64,000 nucleotides of DNA from Isoperla grammatica (taxonomy: Eukaryota; Arthropoda; Insecta; Plecoptera; Perlodidae), in contig OX246739.1 in the NCBI GenBank assembly GCA_945910005.1, positions 36,838,608 to 36,902,607 on the forward strand, in the 5' to 3' direction. Shown here piece by piece: positions 1 through 12,761 of this stretch (position 1 is the first letter of the stretch; every line of letters begins with the position of its first letter). The notes under the pieces are model-generated. The model was given only the letters and a program-made list of their open reading frames with translations. It was not told the DNA's origin and ran no database searches. The position numbers were made by a program, and so were the translations under genes.

Positions 1-2982
1 ATATGTTGCGGCAATCCAACGTTGGGGATTAAATAGAGCCACCACCAAAACATAGTTACATTAGAATAGATTGAACTTTTCCCGTTGGGGAGAAGGTTTT
101 TACTAACTAGAATATTTTATCAAAAGTATTTTTAACTTGCGCGAATTGTTCTACAAAGCATTGCCCAATGCCCATGGACTTTTCAAAGTAATCCCAAACG
201 GTTGCAGCCAATGTGCGTCGATCCCCTGGCAGAGGCTCGGTAATCGACGAGCCCCCGCCAGGGGATTTACGGACCTTGGGTTGCAGTTACAGCAGGATAG
301 TAAACTATATACATTGATTCTATATTATATATTGATTGTTTCATCTCACGAGATTTAAAAGATTTAAAAATGTTGAGTGGCAAGTATAGGCATATCGCAA
401 CTTTTATTAATAACATCCTGTGCTTGTACATACATTATTAACCCTCACGCCAAAAAAGTAGTTTCAATGTTAAAACCTCTTAAAAGTCACGGATATTTGC
501 ATTTTACAGATGGCTGTTCGGAAGCTAGTTGTTAATGTGTATATGTATAAATAACATAAGTATAACGTACGGTTAAAACTATTATGAAAATGGCTCTTAC
601 ATTTTATTTTTATTGTACGAGCGAAACATTTCGAAACTCTGCTCTATATTATTTTAATCTTCCTGTATTGAATCCTGGCCATAAACAACTGCTGAATTGA
701 GATGCAATCACCTTCATTGTGTAAGACTCCTTGACCTACGGACGAACCAAATGTAGCATAAAGTATAGACACTCAGGGGATGATCAAGGCGTGCGAGGTT
801 TATAATAGCATATAGTGGTAGACTCGCCACGCCAGGCTTCACGGCATAATGAATTTCTTTCTCGCAACTTGTAAGTTTTCTCGACGTTGTCCTATCACAA
901 GTCACGTGACGCGTCACAACCAATCCCTGCACGTTACACCGTGACGTCCTTTTCATTTCGAGCGGTCGGGGTTTCTCTCCTGCCAGATGCAAACTAGGGG
1001 TCTTGTGTTGTTTTAGAGCGAGGTTTCCTTCTCAAGTCTTGTTCACGGAGTTGTGGGGTAATATGCTCACTAAGACTCGTGCAATAACGTTACTAAATAA
1101 AGCACAATTAAAAAATGTACTTTCGGTTGTCGCACAATAAAGTCGATACAATATTTTAGTCGATAAATAACTTTAACACGCTTACCCATTGGGAAAATTG
1201 TATACATGAAACATACTTTCTCGTGGTGACCGGTGCCCTCAAAGATCTTTGATCCTCTTCCAACTTTCACATTTATTTTCTTCTCTTTTTACATTTTTTT
1301 TTATTTCTAGATACTTTCCGGCCCTCTTTTCGACCCTAACGCCGACCACCACAAACGGCCTTTTAACTGGAGTCCTCTTATGACGACCCTGGCGATCTGA
1401 TTGAACCAACGTTGTACGACCTAGTTATGAAGTGCGTCGTTACTCAAATACTAAAGCTAAATACATATTTTTTAAATTGAGCTCAAACATTGCAGTTTCC
1501 TTTTTACATTATTTTTGAAGGGACACATGAGAGGTGAAACGAATGAAGGTTTGGGGTAGTCCCGCCGACCGCTGCGCAGCGCTAGCGTCGCATTGTGGAG
1601 ACTAGACGGCGGCCCCCTTATCAAGAGTTGACGACCTGTCTTACGCAGACTCTCGAATGTCTGGGGCGTCTGGGGCGCGGACCCACTCTCTCCCCATTCA
1701 ATGTAATACTTATTGATTTACGTCAGCCTTTTGTGACCGATCATTCAAATAAAGGATGAAAGTTTTCTTTTACTTTTTTAAAATTTCGAAGTTCTTATAG
1801 TGTATTCCAAGTCGATAGTCGAAGAGGGGGTGAGCGGCTTTTGTTTGCACAGGTTTTCCATTTGTGTCGCACGATATTCCGCAAACATTTCCATTCTCGT
1901 TGACGGAGTGAATATTAATAGTAATTCATATTGTCCAATCCCCATTCGGTAAGACCGGGCACGTTAGTTCGGGGCGAGAAACACAACATTCTATCCTTTT
2001 AGCTGCCGTACAGACCACGTCAAGACACCACTCCCACCAGAGCACGTACTGTCACCACAATCTTTGTATCAGCCTGTACAATCGCTCTCGAAACACACGC
2101 ACAGGCCTATACCAGCTCGTTCAACCTACAGTGATGGTATAGGAAGCTTTTTATTTTCCTATTAACTCATTTTTGTCAATTTTGACAATTTAAAATCATT
2201 CAGTGCCGATTTCAGTAAACTGTTAATCTCAAGGAACAAACATGGCACCTGGTAGAAGACAGCATGCAGTATATTTTATAAATATATGTATATAATATTT
2301 TTAAGAATAGTAGAGATGAACGATGATGTCAAAGCCATGATAAAACTACAATTTACAAAATGTTCATAGGGAACATACCAATTTACTAAATTTACTGTAC
2401 ATACAATAACTATAGAAACAAAAGCTGGTATTGTGTCGCATCAGACCAAACAAATCGTCAAGTAACGTGAAGTGACGTCACTAAAGCTGTCATCTACCGA
2501 TATCGGAACACGGAGCACGGAACAGTACGCTGGCTTCACTCAAAGGAAAACGTCACAGCCACCTTAATCTCTTTGTTAAAACACGGCGATGTAGCTGGCT
2601 GTGGGTTTTATACCATTATGACGTCAACACTTGTGTTTGACTTAAATAAACTGGGTTAATCTTTACTCGTAACTCGCTTTGAAGAAAGGTTAGGTAAGGA
2701 AAGGTTGGTCGATACCAAAACAACGTACTTTGTAAGCGGCGTGCACATTGAAAGACGACGTAGTTTACAATGTACATGTATTTCATTTGGGGATTGTAGA
2801 ATTGTAGACGCTTTGTATACTATAAAAGTTTTTTTTTGTATACTGAAAACGCCATGAGACGAGTTTTTGCATCGTAGAGTATTCAAAGACTAGATTTGTT
2901 GCTGTAGTTGTTAAGTAATATTATGTTGCACATAATGTTACGCTTATGTGTGATCACTGATCAGCTATAGCGGGAGCATTTT
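1..2982. other. Non-coding, presumed intron; mostly unique sequence
   Basis: AT-rich sequence with only short, unrecognisable ORFs on either strand. A GC-richer patch around 830-960 contains the palindrome GTCACGTGAC. Apart from the hairpin at 221-266, I see no gene, RNA or repeat I can support. Confidence 0.55.
221..266. repeat. Two-stem perfect hairpin
   Basis: Outer arms ATCCCCTGGC (221-230) and GCCAGGGGAT (257-266) are exact inverse complements. Inside them, GGCTCG and CGAGCC form a second 6-bp stem, with a 3-by-3 internal loop between the stems and an 8-base terminal loop. It is GC-rich within AT-rich DNA. It could be a transposon remnant, a structured RNA or chance; no flanking element boundaries are visible. 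Confidence 0.6.
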
Positions 2983-4048
2983 CGTTTGTTGGACAGATTG
3001 TACTCGCGAGATGAATGTGTACGTTTATTGGACAGCTTGTACTCGCGCGAGATGAATGTGTACGTTTGTTGCACAGCTTGTACTCGCGAGATGAATGTGT
3101 ACGTTTGTTGCACAGCTTGTACTCGCGAGATGAATGTGTACGTTTGTTGGACAGCTTGTACTCGCGAGATGAATGTGTACGTTTGTTGGACAGCTTGTAC
3201 TCGCGAGATGAATGTGTACGTTTGTTGGACAGCTTGTACTCGCGAGATGAATGTGTACGTTTGTTGGACAGCTTGTACTCGCGAGATGAATGTGTACGTT
3301 TGTTGCACAGCTTGTACTCGCGAGATGAATGTGTACGTTTGTTGGACAGCTTGTACTCGCGCGAGATGAATGTGTACGTTTGTTGGACAGCTTGTACTCG
3401 CGAGATGAGTGTGTACGTTTGTTGGACAGCTTGTACTCGCGAGATGAGTGTGTACGTTTGTTGCACAGCTTGTACTCGCGAGATGAATGTGTACGTTTGT
3501 TGCACAGCTTGTACTCGCGAGATGAATGTGTACGTTTGTTGGACAGCTTGTACTCGCGAGATGAGTGTGTACGTTTGTTGGACAGCTTGTACTCGCGAGA
3601 TGAATGTGTACGTTTGTTGGACAGCTTGTACTCGCGAGATGAGTGTGTACGTTTGTTGGACAGCTTGTACTCGCGAGATGAATGTGTACGTTTGTTGCAC
3701 AGCTTGTACTCGCGAGATGAATGTGTACGTTTGTTGGACAGCTTGTACTCGCGAGATGAATGTGTACGTTTGTTGGACAGCTTGTACTCGCGAGATGAAT
3801 GTGTACGTTTGTTGCACAGCTTGTACTCGCGAGATGAATGTGTACGTTTGTTGGACAGCTTGTACTCGCGAGATGAGTGTGTACGTTTGTTTTACAGCTT
3901 GTACTCGCGAGATGAATGTGTACGTTTGTTGCACAGCTTGTACTCGCGAGATGAATGTGTACGTTTGTTGGACAGCTTGTACTCGCGAGATGAATGTGTA
4001 CGTTTGTTGGACAGCTTGTACTCGCGAGATGAATGTGTACGTTTGTTT
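2983..4048. repeat. 39-bp tandem array (minisatellite), about 27 copies
   Basis: The unit runs TTGTACTCGCGAGATGAATG then TGTACGTTTGTTGGACAGC and repeats with very high identity. There are two main variable sites: GGACAGC or GCACAGC, and GAATG or GAGTG. Two units carry CTCGCGCGAG, a 2-bp expansion, near 3034 and 3359. The unit length is a multiple of 3 and most frames lack stops, so the array yields several long spurious ORFs (up to about 375 codons) on both strands. Each unit has three CpGs and the palindrome CTCGCGAG. Confidence 0.95.
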
Positions 4049-4152
4049 CAGTGCGCATTGCGGAGTCCGGCTTGAAAACAACGGGACGAATCAGATTAAC
4101 TCAAATCCTGGCCGTAGGCACTCGCATGAATGATAGAAAAGTTGACGAAACT

Positions 4153-4203
4153 CCCCCCCCCCCCAACCCCCCTCGCTCTAACTCTCTCTCTCTCTCTCTC
4201 TCT
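4153..4203 (+). repeat. Poly-C run followed by (CT)n microsatellite
   Basis: Twelve consecutive C, then AACCCCCC, then about eleven CT dinucleotides. The + strand is pure pyrimidine over most of this span. Confidence 0.95.
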
Positions 4204-4915
4204 ACGCGCACTCAAATACCGGTGGGATTCAGATTTTTTCAATTTCAAAACTTCCCCTGGGACCGATAAAAACAACCCCTTTAAAATCCAGTGCGACAAA
4301 GCCGAGACCAAGTTGACAGGTTAAAATTTCAATGGTGTTTTATTGTCTCATAAATAATAGTTTTTGGTGGAACTAATCAACAAGAGACCGAACAAGTTTT
4401 TTGAATGAAACCTTGTACCTATGAAATGTCGTATAACTTGCCACTACCCTAGTTCAGAATAGGCCAAACCTTTCCCTTCTCTCCAGCCGCTGCACTTATT
4501 ATTGCCTACATTTAATTGTAGCCTATGCTTTTGGGATACTAATTATGGTTTGCGTAATTCTAATTAAACAACACTATTTATCATAGATTAACAATTATCT
4601 TGTGTTATTCCTAATCACGTAGTCGTAAAACAGGTAACGCAAAGTTCTTATCGCCCAAATAAAGATAGTTGTTACTATTATTATGAGAACAAAGCGGATA
4701 TATACGTTCAAAGGCGACAACTATGTATTTTTAACATCTTAAGCACATTTGAAATTGTTGTAAAGGAAAATTATAGTGTGGCCTAGCCTAGTTTCAGAGT
4801 AATACTGTGCGAATGGGTTTGTCTTGATATAGTACAACATAAAGCACGTACGTTAGTTTTCCTAGTGTAAATAACATGTGCGAGATAGGAGTTTAGGTTG
4901 AAGTGAGCTCTTAGA

Positions 4916-4948
4916 CAAGAATTACAGTCCTCGTAGCAGTAATTCTTG
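4916..4948. repeat. Perfect 10-bp-arm hairpin
   Basis: CAAGAATTAC at 4916-4925 and GTAATTCTTG at 4939-4948 are exact inverse complements separated by 13 bases. No larger element is seen around it. Confidence 0.55.
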
Positions 4949-6740
4949 GAGCAACATAAATTTGGCCAACAATTGTACTATTTTGTAAACAAATTGCGTC
5001 GCGTCCTCCTAGCAAGCCGGAGGCCGTGCAACTAAACTTAACTCTAACACACACACACACAAGTTGGTACATCCTCTTTAGAGATGGGCCGCGTTTAAAA
5101 TGTTTTGTCTTGTTGCCGAAAACGAGTTGTCATAATATACAGGGGGGCGTTGTATTATGCATTCTGATGCAGAGCTACAGCCAATGGGACCGCTGGGAAT
5201 AGTCACGTGATTCATCCGCTCTAGTCGATCTTACTTAGAGAACGCACACCGGCTCTACGATGTTAATGTTTAATAAAGCTACGAGAATGTTTCACAATGT
5301 ATAAGGGAATCTAGGTCACTACTGTGCATCTTTTTTTTGTGTGGATCCGTCCGCAAGAGCGCTCTGGAGATGGTTTATTATAAGTTACGATATTAAATTT
5401 AGCATCTGTGCGCTTTTGTGTGGGAAATGAATTGTGGTAAGTCGTTTTGATTTGAAATTATGAAATAATTTACTTCATATCGATATCCTCATTGATGGAT
5501 GAGAAAACTACAATTGCTGTTCTGATATCAATTATTTATAGTTCATGTTCAAGGTTATAATTCTTCGCTTAGTTTCTGATTTATAACTCCCTTAAAATGT
5601 TCCATCAATTCCAATGCGGTGTGTTTTTCTACGGAACATTTTTCAGCAAACATTCAATTAGCTTCTTCTTAAGATAGATATTGGAAATAATAAATTTCGA
5701 GAAGTGATGTGGCCACATTATTATACAGAGTGCATTCGTAAACTGAGCCAATTTGTAAGTGCCTGGATAAATTGAATATATTTCTCCACATCTCCGAACC
5801 ATCTTGTAATAGTCGTATGTTCAACATTGTATGTGTACCAATCCACTCGATAAATATACTTCCCTACGATGTACAGATTCTGTTCTGGTCATCAATCAAT
5901 TGAGTATACCAACTATTCTAATTTTCTTTGTATACAAACATTCACATCCAATGCACAGTTTTTCTTTTTTCTTTAGCGGTATCATGTTCTCAGTTCGTGG
6001 ATTTGTTCAAAATCAGTTCTTTCTCCTCTCCTTTTTATACCAGTATTTGGATTACCTTGTATCTGTTTCCACCCCTGTATCTCCGTGTATGTTGAATGTT
6101 GACACACACATTCCAGTGCGCGGTGTCCCAACTGCAAACATTGCATTCGGCTTGGTTTTTTTCATTGTGCAGCGTGACATTGTGGACGAACGGATCCCTG
6201 TTTATTCGTTCTTACTCCATTCCGCGCCACAAAGCTTGATCAATGTCGTTGTTACATTCAACGTAAGCAGTAATAATAATGTCGTGTTCTTGTTGTGCTA
6301 TAGCGGGCTATAACGAAGTCGTTTCCAGATGATAATCTAAATCTAACCGCAACTTTCAGTGCCCGGAGCTCTCGACTAAATTTGCTCGTTACGTCGGTGC
6401 ACGGTTGCCATTCCGTGCGAACTCCGTGTGGCGACGCCTACCTCAGCGAGACAGACGTGGCAACAGCGCTTCAGGCAACCGCGCGTAAGCCTCAATCTCC
6501 CGCACAATGGCGCGCGAATCCTTATGATGAGTAGTATCAAAATCTTCAAATGCAATTTCGTTCACATATTTTTGTTCTGCAGTTGGTATCATTGGTGGAA
6601 TCCCGACAGAGCCATTAAGGGGGCCGTGATGGGTCTCTTGGGATCTCGCTGCACATGATCTGGAGTCTATACGGCCGTGATCTGCCTTGACGCGAGATAA
6701 CGCGCTTGTATCGCGGCCACTCCATCATCCTATGACGTTG

Positions 6741-6759
6741 CCCCCCCCCCCCCCCCCCC
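6741..6759 (+). repeat. Poly-C run, 19 bases
   Basis: Uninterrupted C homopolymer after GACGTTG. Its length in the assembly may not be exact. Confidence 0.95.
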
Positions 6760-7010
6760 TGAACGTTTCACTCACTTACCAACGCTTCGAGACAAACACG
6801 ACGCAGAAACAATATTTCCACTAGACTTGGTTCTATGCAGATATATTTACAGACGTGTAAACTCCATAATTTATATGGGGCACCAAAACTAAAGTTACCT
6901 TACGAGAAATAAACGTTGCCATCGCCAGACTACAAAAAGAATAATAATAAAACTGATATGATTTATCCCGTTGGGAATATAGCTTCTCTAACATCATAGT
7001 ATCACATGAG

Positions 7011-7112
7011 TTCCAACTGAATATTTTGGTGTCGACCTGATTTCAATTAGGTTCTAATTGGCGGTTGTTATGGTGAAAACAAGGTAGCGGAGACTTAAAT
7101 ATTTAGTTGGAA
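7011..7112. mobile_element. MITE-like element, 102 bp, terminal inverted repeats
   Basis: Termini TTCCAACTGAATATTT (7011-7026) and AAATATTTAGTTGGAA (7097-7112) are inverse complements with one mismatch in 16. The interior contains TTGGCGGTTGTTATGGTG followed by AAAACAA, close to the interior of the element at 17212-17357. No coding capacity. No clear target-site duplication was seen. Confidence 0.7.
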
Positions 7113-9895
7113 ATCATAAGATCGGTCATAAGACGCTCTAATTATCTGATGCAAATTCTTGGTTACCTCAACTCAACCTTCATACATGTGTCCGTGCATT
7201 CTCTCCCACTTGCGTCCAACAAGTTGTTGGTGTACTACTACTATCTTGTATCTGTAGGCTTGTATCTATCTTTTATTGTAGCCGTCCTTCGGTTTTAAAT
7301 ACAGAATATTTATTGAACCATTACTTTAACGATCCCCCTTTTCAGAATTACTCAAATATTCCAGTTGGCGCCTTAGCCTGAAACTATATCTGATATTGTT
7401 TTCGTTTGCTTAGCCTTCAGTTAAACTCCTCAATATTGACGGTTGTATCTATAGATATTGATGTTCCTGTATTGAATACCTTGTTGGAGTAGAAGGGAAG
7501 CCGGGAGTCTTTGCTCTGATCTCAAATGTCTCATTCTTGGGACTCATAAATAATTGCAAGTAAACCTCTCTCTGTCTGTGTCGAGTATTAAAAACTTGTG
7601 CGCTTACATTTCTGACCTACAATCCGCAATAAATATCCCAAAGTGCGGAAGAGCTGGCTTTCCGGAGAATTACGACCGTTCTTCGTCACGGTTCGGTTTT
7701 GTAAACGGCTGCATCGTACTGCACAGCGAGCGCTACATTCGGCCAGCTGCAGAAGCAATAAGAATTACACGGAAGATGGATTGTTGGACCCGCCATAGTC
7801 TAATAATATTTCCGCTGCTTGTTTATGTGTGGATGGGGTGAAACGCGCTACGCTGATTTACTCCCTGGTTTTGGCTGGCACTTCGACAATACGGAATATT
7901 CACCATTTGGGGTTGAATGTGCCACACAGGCCAACGTTCTGAACATGGCAATGTGTATTTTTGATATCTTAAAACACAGCGCCAATCATAACAACAGGGT
8001 ATGGTATGTACTATGTATAGTAACAATTGTATAACGCAAAGATGAATAAAACAAACACCTTCCCGACTGTTTAATTAGATAACGTAAATTATGTGGAACA
8101 TTTTAAAACTAGAACACTAATGTTTTTAAATATATGTTTTGATGAGATTATCAACAATGATTGTCTGACGTTATTGACTTATTGGTAGTATGTCAAACTT
8201 CGTAAGTTTACAGATATCAAGTCTACAAGCTTTTGAAATTTAAACATATAATCTGTGTTTTAGATGGAGCTATATTATTAGTTTAGAAAATCGTACAATG
8301 CTGGGCACTGGTGAGAGTTCCCTACTTACTCTATTGAATATTGTCAAACGTTAAGTTTTCCAGCATGTAAGTGGATTCTGTGTATGTGTGATTTGTTACA
8401 AGTACGAAGTCGGTTACTCAGATAGTTAAGTTTCGATGGCCTGAGGAAGGACACATAGCCTCGATCAGGATAGAAGTATCTAGAGGTGACGTAATATTCG
8501 TGACGTCACTACTCTAGCGAGGTTCTTTGCTCTATGTCGTGCTCTCAAGTTGTTGTATTTAAACTTTGAGAATAGCTTTGGTGCTCGAGTTGTACACAAG
8601 TCAAGAAAATAAAAAACAAAAAAAACCCGATCTGTAAACAATCTTGTCTTGAGAAAGAAACGGTATAAAATAAAACGAATTGTGAAATGTTTTCTTGTTG
8701 TTTGTTTTCACCACTTTGACATGCCGGCCAGAGTGGTGCGAAAAGGAGTGGTTTTCACTCTTCATGGGAGGTTTCTGTCTTTTAGAGTTTCTGCCCAATG
8801 AAGTGGTTATTTATGATGGTGTGTGTGTGTTTTAAGGCCCGTGTCGCACTCGCATGTTTTCCGTCTTATTGTCTATCTTGCACATGGGTTAGTTACTGAA
8901 AATGTACTCAACAATTCATTATAGTGAAAGAAAGTACAAAGTATGAACAATAAAATGTACCATGTCAAATCAAATTGTTGTTCTGTATTTAATACAAACA
9001 ATATCACATTTTTGTTAAAATAAAATGTATTGAGAGTTTGTACATTTTGATATGATTTGATTGGAGAGGGGAGGGGCCCCAGCGCGAATAAATTCCATTG
9101 AATATTATTCAAGGAATGTAACTGAATGGCAAGTTGTAAGGGGACAAAATGTAGGTGGATTGAGAATGGAATATTTGCAACATACATAATATGTTATAGA
9201 TGTTCTGAAAGGACAAACAGAAAAGAGAAAATAATGATGTTCTGTTCTATACGACCCACGTTTTGATAGCATCAAAATAAAAATACCCACACAGTTTGGT
9301 TTCTATTACCTCTGACTGACATTCGAATGATAGCTAGGAAGTATATTAAATAATAGCGATAGTATTGATAATCTTTGTTACCATTACTATATCATGTTTT
9401 AATGTTACGTACGTGTACATCGGAAATGGTCCACACACGTTTTTAGCAAGAATGAAAGTTCGCCCTATAATTAATCGATACAATTTCAACCACTGATTGT
9501 AATTAATTATTGTTATCAATTACCTACCGTAGTATTTTGACAAAAGTGTGATTACATAACATTGCTCTAATATAAATTGATTGTTGAACGGGATTATTGC
9601 TCAGTTTGTGGCGGTACAGTCGCGTGGCAGACGGACTGCAGCAGTCTGTATGCGGGCTAAAGGGACCGGTCGGGCAATTGGTTTAATGAATTGCCTCATA
9701 TAATCACGTGATTGCCGCGCGGCGTGTAAACACACCCACAGCCATAATGATAAAGCGAGACTGCCTGCCTGCCTGCATGGTCTGATCTGTTAGTAATCCG
9801 ATAGCATTTGCATGCAGTCTAATAACTCGCCATACCGTCCGAATAAGCGGTCATTTGGCTGATTGCGATAGAGGGGGTGAGGTTGCATGTCTTAC
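7113..9895. other. Non-coding, presumed intron; unique sequence
   Basis: Only short ORFs without family signatures on either strand. A short (TG)n stretch lies near 8820. GTGACGTCAC near 8499-8508 is a palindromic CRE-like site, but nothing links it to a promoter. No repeats of note. Confidence 0.5.
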
Positions 9896-9955
9896 GGTGG
9901 CTCGATGGTGGCACACTAGCCTCGTGGGCGACGGGTTCCAGGTTCGATTCCCACA
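9896..9955 (+). mobile_element. tRNA-derived SINE-like head
   Basis: An A-box-like TGGCTCGATGG (9898-9908) and a perfect B box GGTTCGATTCC (9941-9951) lie 32 bases apart, as in RNA polymerase III type 2 promoters. Flanking bases do not form an acceptor stem, so this is a SINE head or tRNA pseudogene rather than a working tRNA gene. The 3' extent is unclear. Confidence 0.6.
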
Positions 9956-10742
9956 ACTCTCTCTTTAAGCATTATACGCATTTTGTGTTTACATATTGGT
10001 TTGTAAACAGGTAGATAAATATATTTCATATGTTAAATTATTAAAAGTTTGTATGAATGAAAGAGGTACCGCAGCGTAAACTTTAGAACAAAATTACTAC
10101 GCATCAAAGTTGCGCAGTGTTTGGTATAAAGTCGCTGTGGATTGTAAAACGGAATATTCCCCCCTATGAAAATATAACGTTATGTATGATCTCATGTTTT
10201 ATGTCCGACAGTATTAAAGTTCCTCACTTTGGCATGCCTGTTATTTGGTTTGTTTTATTAATGACAGATGACCAACAAAGACTTTTATTGGGTTACGTTC
10301 ATTAGTGACCTCATCAGAGAAACCAAAGGTCATGCAAGCGATGATGGAAGGGCATTACACAATGCGTGTGTAACACATCGTGTGTTACAGTGTTACAATG
10401 TTACATCGTGGGTTTATGCATAGTATATTCGATCGATCGATCATTCCAATATCGCAATCAAGTAACGCACACGATTCGACTCCTTTGACCACTCCGATGG
10501 CCTAAAAACCTTCTCCAATAGCTTGAGCAAACAAATCCTTTGAAAGTGTGTTTAGTCACTCACCTCCATTGATTGATGTTGGTGTTTGAATGGTTGACCC
10601 CACAGCGGACCCCGATACGTGTATTAATGGTGTTCATGACAGGTATCGACTTATTATAGGTGATACCGCACCTTCCTGGATTCAGGCTATTGCAGACTTA
10701 TCCTTTGGTCGTACACTATTTGTTGCCAATAAAATTCCTCCA

Positions 10743-10760
10743 CTTCTTCTTCTTCTTCTT
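10743..10760 (+). repeat. (CTT)n microsatellite
   Basis: Six CTT/TTC triplets in a row. Confidence 0.9.
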
Positions 10761-12172
10761 GTTTCCACTTGACCCATATTGGCAGTCATAGAGACCTGGC
10801 TGTGATCCAATACAAACGTTTGCATGAAACCGTTCACACGGAAAACAATTGATGGATGGTTATTCTTGCGTCGAAAGAAATTTAATAAGTTTGGAAGTGC
10901 AAAGCGTAACATATATATAAAACTATAAATAACTAAGGCAAAATGGATGGAAAATTCCTTCATCGAGGCAGCTTGAGTGGCTTGCATGGAAAGCGATGCG
11001 GAAGTTGACTGATCTGAACCTGAGGCCAGGTTGCAACCTGATATAGCTCAACCCTATAGCTGTTGTAACGTGCATCACAAGCATGTGGGGACTACGGGTT
11101 CCGTCTTTGCGATGGTTTAAAATAGTGGATGTGAAAAAAACATGTGTCATCCCCAAGAGAATTCTTATTGCTGCGGTTTAGTAAGAATTTTGTTTTAATC
11201 ACTGGTTTTATTTGTTGTATATTTGTTGAACATACTCCTCATATTTATAAAATGTGAATTTGATACACAAGACACATGTTTGAGTGAATTAGTAACATTT
11301 AGCTGGTGTGATATATCTTCCCTTCTTGCAACACTTGCGTTTAAACGTAGTTAGTTCCTGCAGGCTACATATTTTGTGCGGGTTAGAAGTACAAACAGCT
11401 TCAATAAAAATATACTAGTTGTGTGATTTTGTTGTAGATAAGATATCATAAACTTTTCCGTGAAACCATTATGATACCTTATAGAAAATCATCTTCACGT
11501 GATAGCCAGGGTAGGCCTACGTAATATGATCTTGTATCGGAGGTAGGCATATACATTTCGTGTGGACACGTGCGGTGGGCTGAAGTTCCGTGGTTGACTC
11601 ATGAAACAAGAAGAAACCATACACACCCACGTGACCAAGTTTTCTTAGAGGGGAGATGTAAAGAGCCTCGTGGCTTGTTTCCTTGCATGACGGTGAAGAC
11701 TGTCAAAATAACAAAGTTCTTTCACTATAACAAACAAAGTTAGCCATATTCATTATTCATCCTACCTCCGCATCAAACACATCTTGCTTTTGTAGCCCAG
11801 CTAAAGTACCATGGTTGTATTGTGGATATTATTCAGGCATTTTGCAGCTATTTTTATTTTATATTTGTGTGTAACTGTTTCTTCACGTTCCCTGTATTAA
11901 TTTATTTGTGGGCCTATTAATTTTTTAATGTATACATAATATTTCTTTTTCACATGTTAGTTCTCTATTATTTTCTTAGTTAGCATTTACGTATTCGTTT
12001 ACATTCAATATCGTAGCTGTTGTGCTCCTGTTTTCTCGAATGATGTAATTGATTTCTTGTTCTCGTTTAAATCAGTTTTGTGAGCGAACGTGATATATAT
12101 GAGATTAATTCGGATTATATTGGAAGTATAAACATGACATTCAATTGTCGTAGATAATAATGGACAACCTCA

Positions 12173-12187
12173 CCCCCCCCCCCCCCC
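12173..12187 (+). repeat. Poly-C run, 15 bases
   Basis: Uninterrupted C homopolymer. Confidence 0.95.
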
Positions 12188-12458
12188 AAGTCAAACAAAA
12201 CTCTTATAAATAAGTGAATCGTTAATAAACCGACCCTTATGTATTTGCTTGTATGCCCTGATTGTAGCCTGGACACACAAGCAGTAAGTCGGGTCATTTA
12301 TTTCTCGAACAGGCACAACTAATGACTAGGTAGTTATGAACAGACGTGGGTTACTGGCGACCACTCGAGTGTGGTACAAGTGCGCGTTCCACCCGATAGA
12401 GGCCTCTTACCACTCGAATATTGAACGAATTGTTCTTTCTCCGTGGGCGAAATCAATG

Positions 12459-12496
12459 CTTCTTCTTCTTCTTCTGCTTCTGCTTCTTCTTCTTCG
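12459..12496 (+). repeat. (CTT/CTG)n triplet microsatellite
   Basis: CTT triplets interrupted by two CTG triplets. This produces poly-Leu or poly-Lys runs in spurious ORFs. Confidence 0.9.
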
Positions 12497-12731
12497 GTCG
12501 TTGACTAAAAGCAAAACGTTTGTGCAAATAACGTGTTGACAAATGTAACGGTAATTGTGCGCATTGTCGGAGAAATGTCACCTGTCTAAATAGCGTCTCC
12601 GCTTCGATTGTTGTGTGAGTGATGATTGGTGGGTTATGGCTTTTAGATAAGAACGCGAGGGGGGAGGTTTGATTGATATTCCGAGTGATACAATCGTAGT
12701 AATTCTCGGCTGTTCTGTCGGAGGGAGGGTT

Positions 12732-12761
12732 GGGGGGGGGGGAGGGGGAGGGGGAGGGGGG
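12732..12761 (+). repeat. G-rich (GGGGGA)n tract
   Basis: A run of about ten G followed by GGAGGGGGAGGGGGAGGGGG-type units. It has several closely spaced G tracts, so G-quadruplex formation is plausible (inference). Confidence 0.9.

Larger units (their letters stand above)
4049..7010. other. Non-coding, presumed intron; unique sequence with small simple repeats
   Basis: No supportable gene. It holds a C12 run at 4153-4164, (CT)n at about 4181-4203, a 10-bp-arm hairpin at 4916-4948, short (AC)n near 5048 and a C19 run at 6741-6759. A 160-codon ORF at 5831-6313 is low-complexity, hydrophobic and unrecognised. Confidence 0.55.

Noticed and set aside
2954..4133. ORFs of 365-375 codons on both strands with 13-residue repeats
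   Set aside because: They are frame shadows of a 39-bp minisatellite that is open in most frames on both strands; no start context, splice context or domain.
5831..6313. 160-codon ORF on the + strand
   Set aside because: Phe/Val/Ser-rich, AT-driven composition, no recognisable motif and no splice context; likely chance.
8430..8475. Structured element around CCTGAGGAAGGACACATAGCC
   Set aside because: Resembles the generic CCTGAGGA-type motif of some retroelements, but no GAAA, stem or copy elsewhere in the window supports it.
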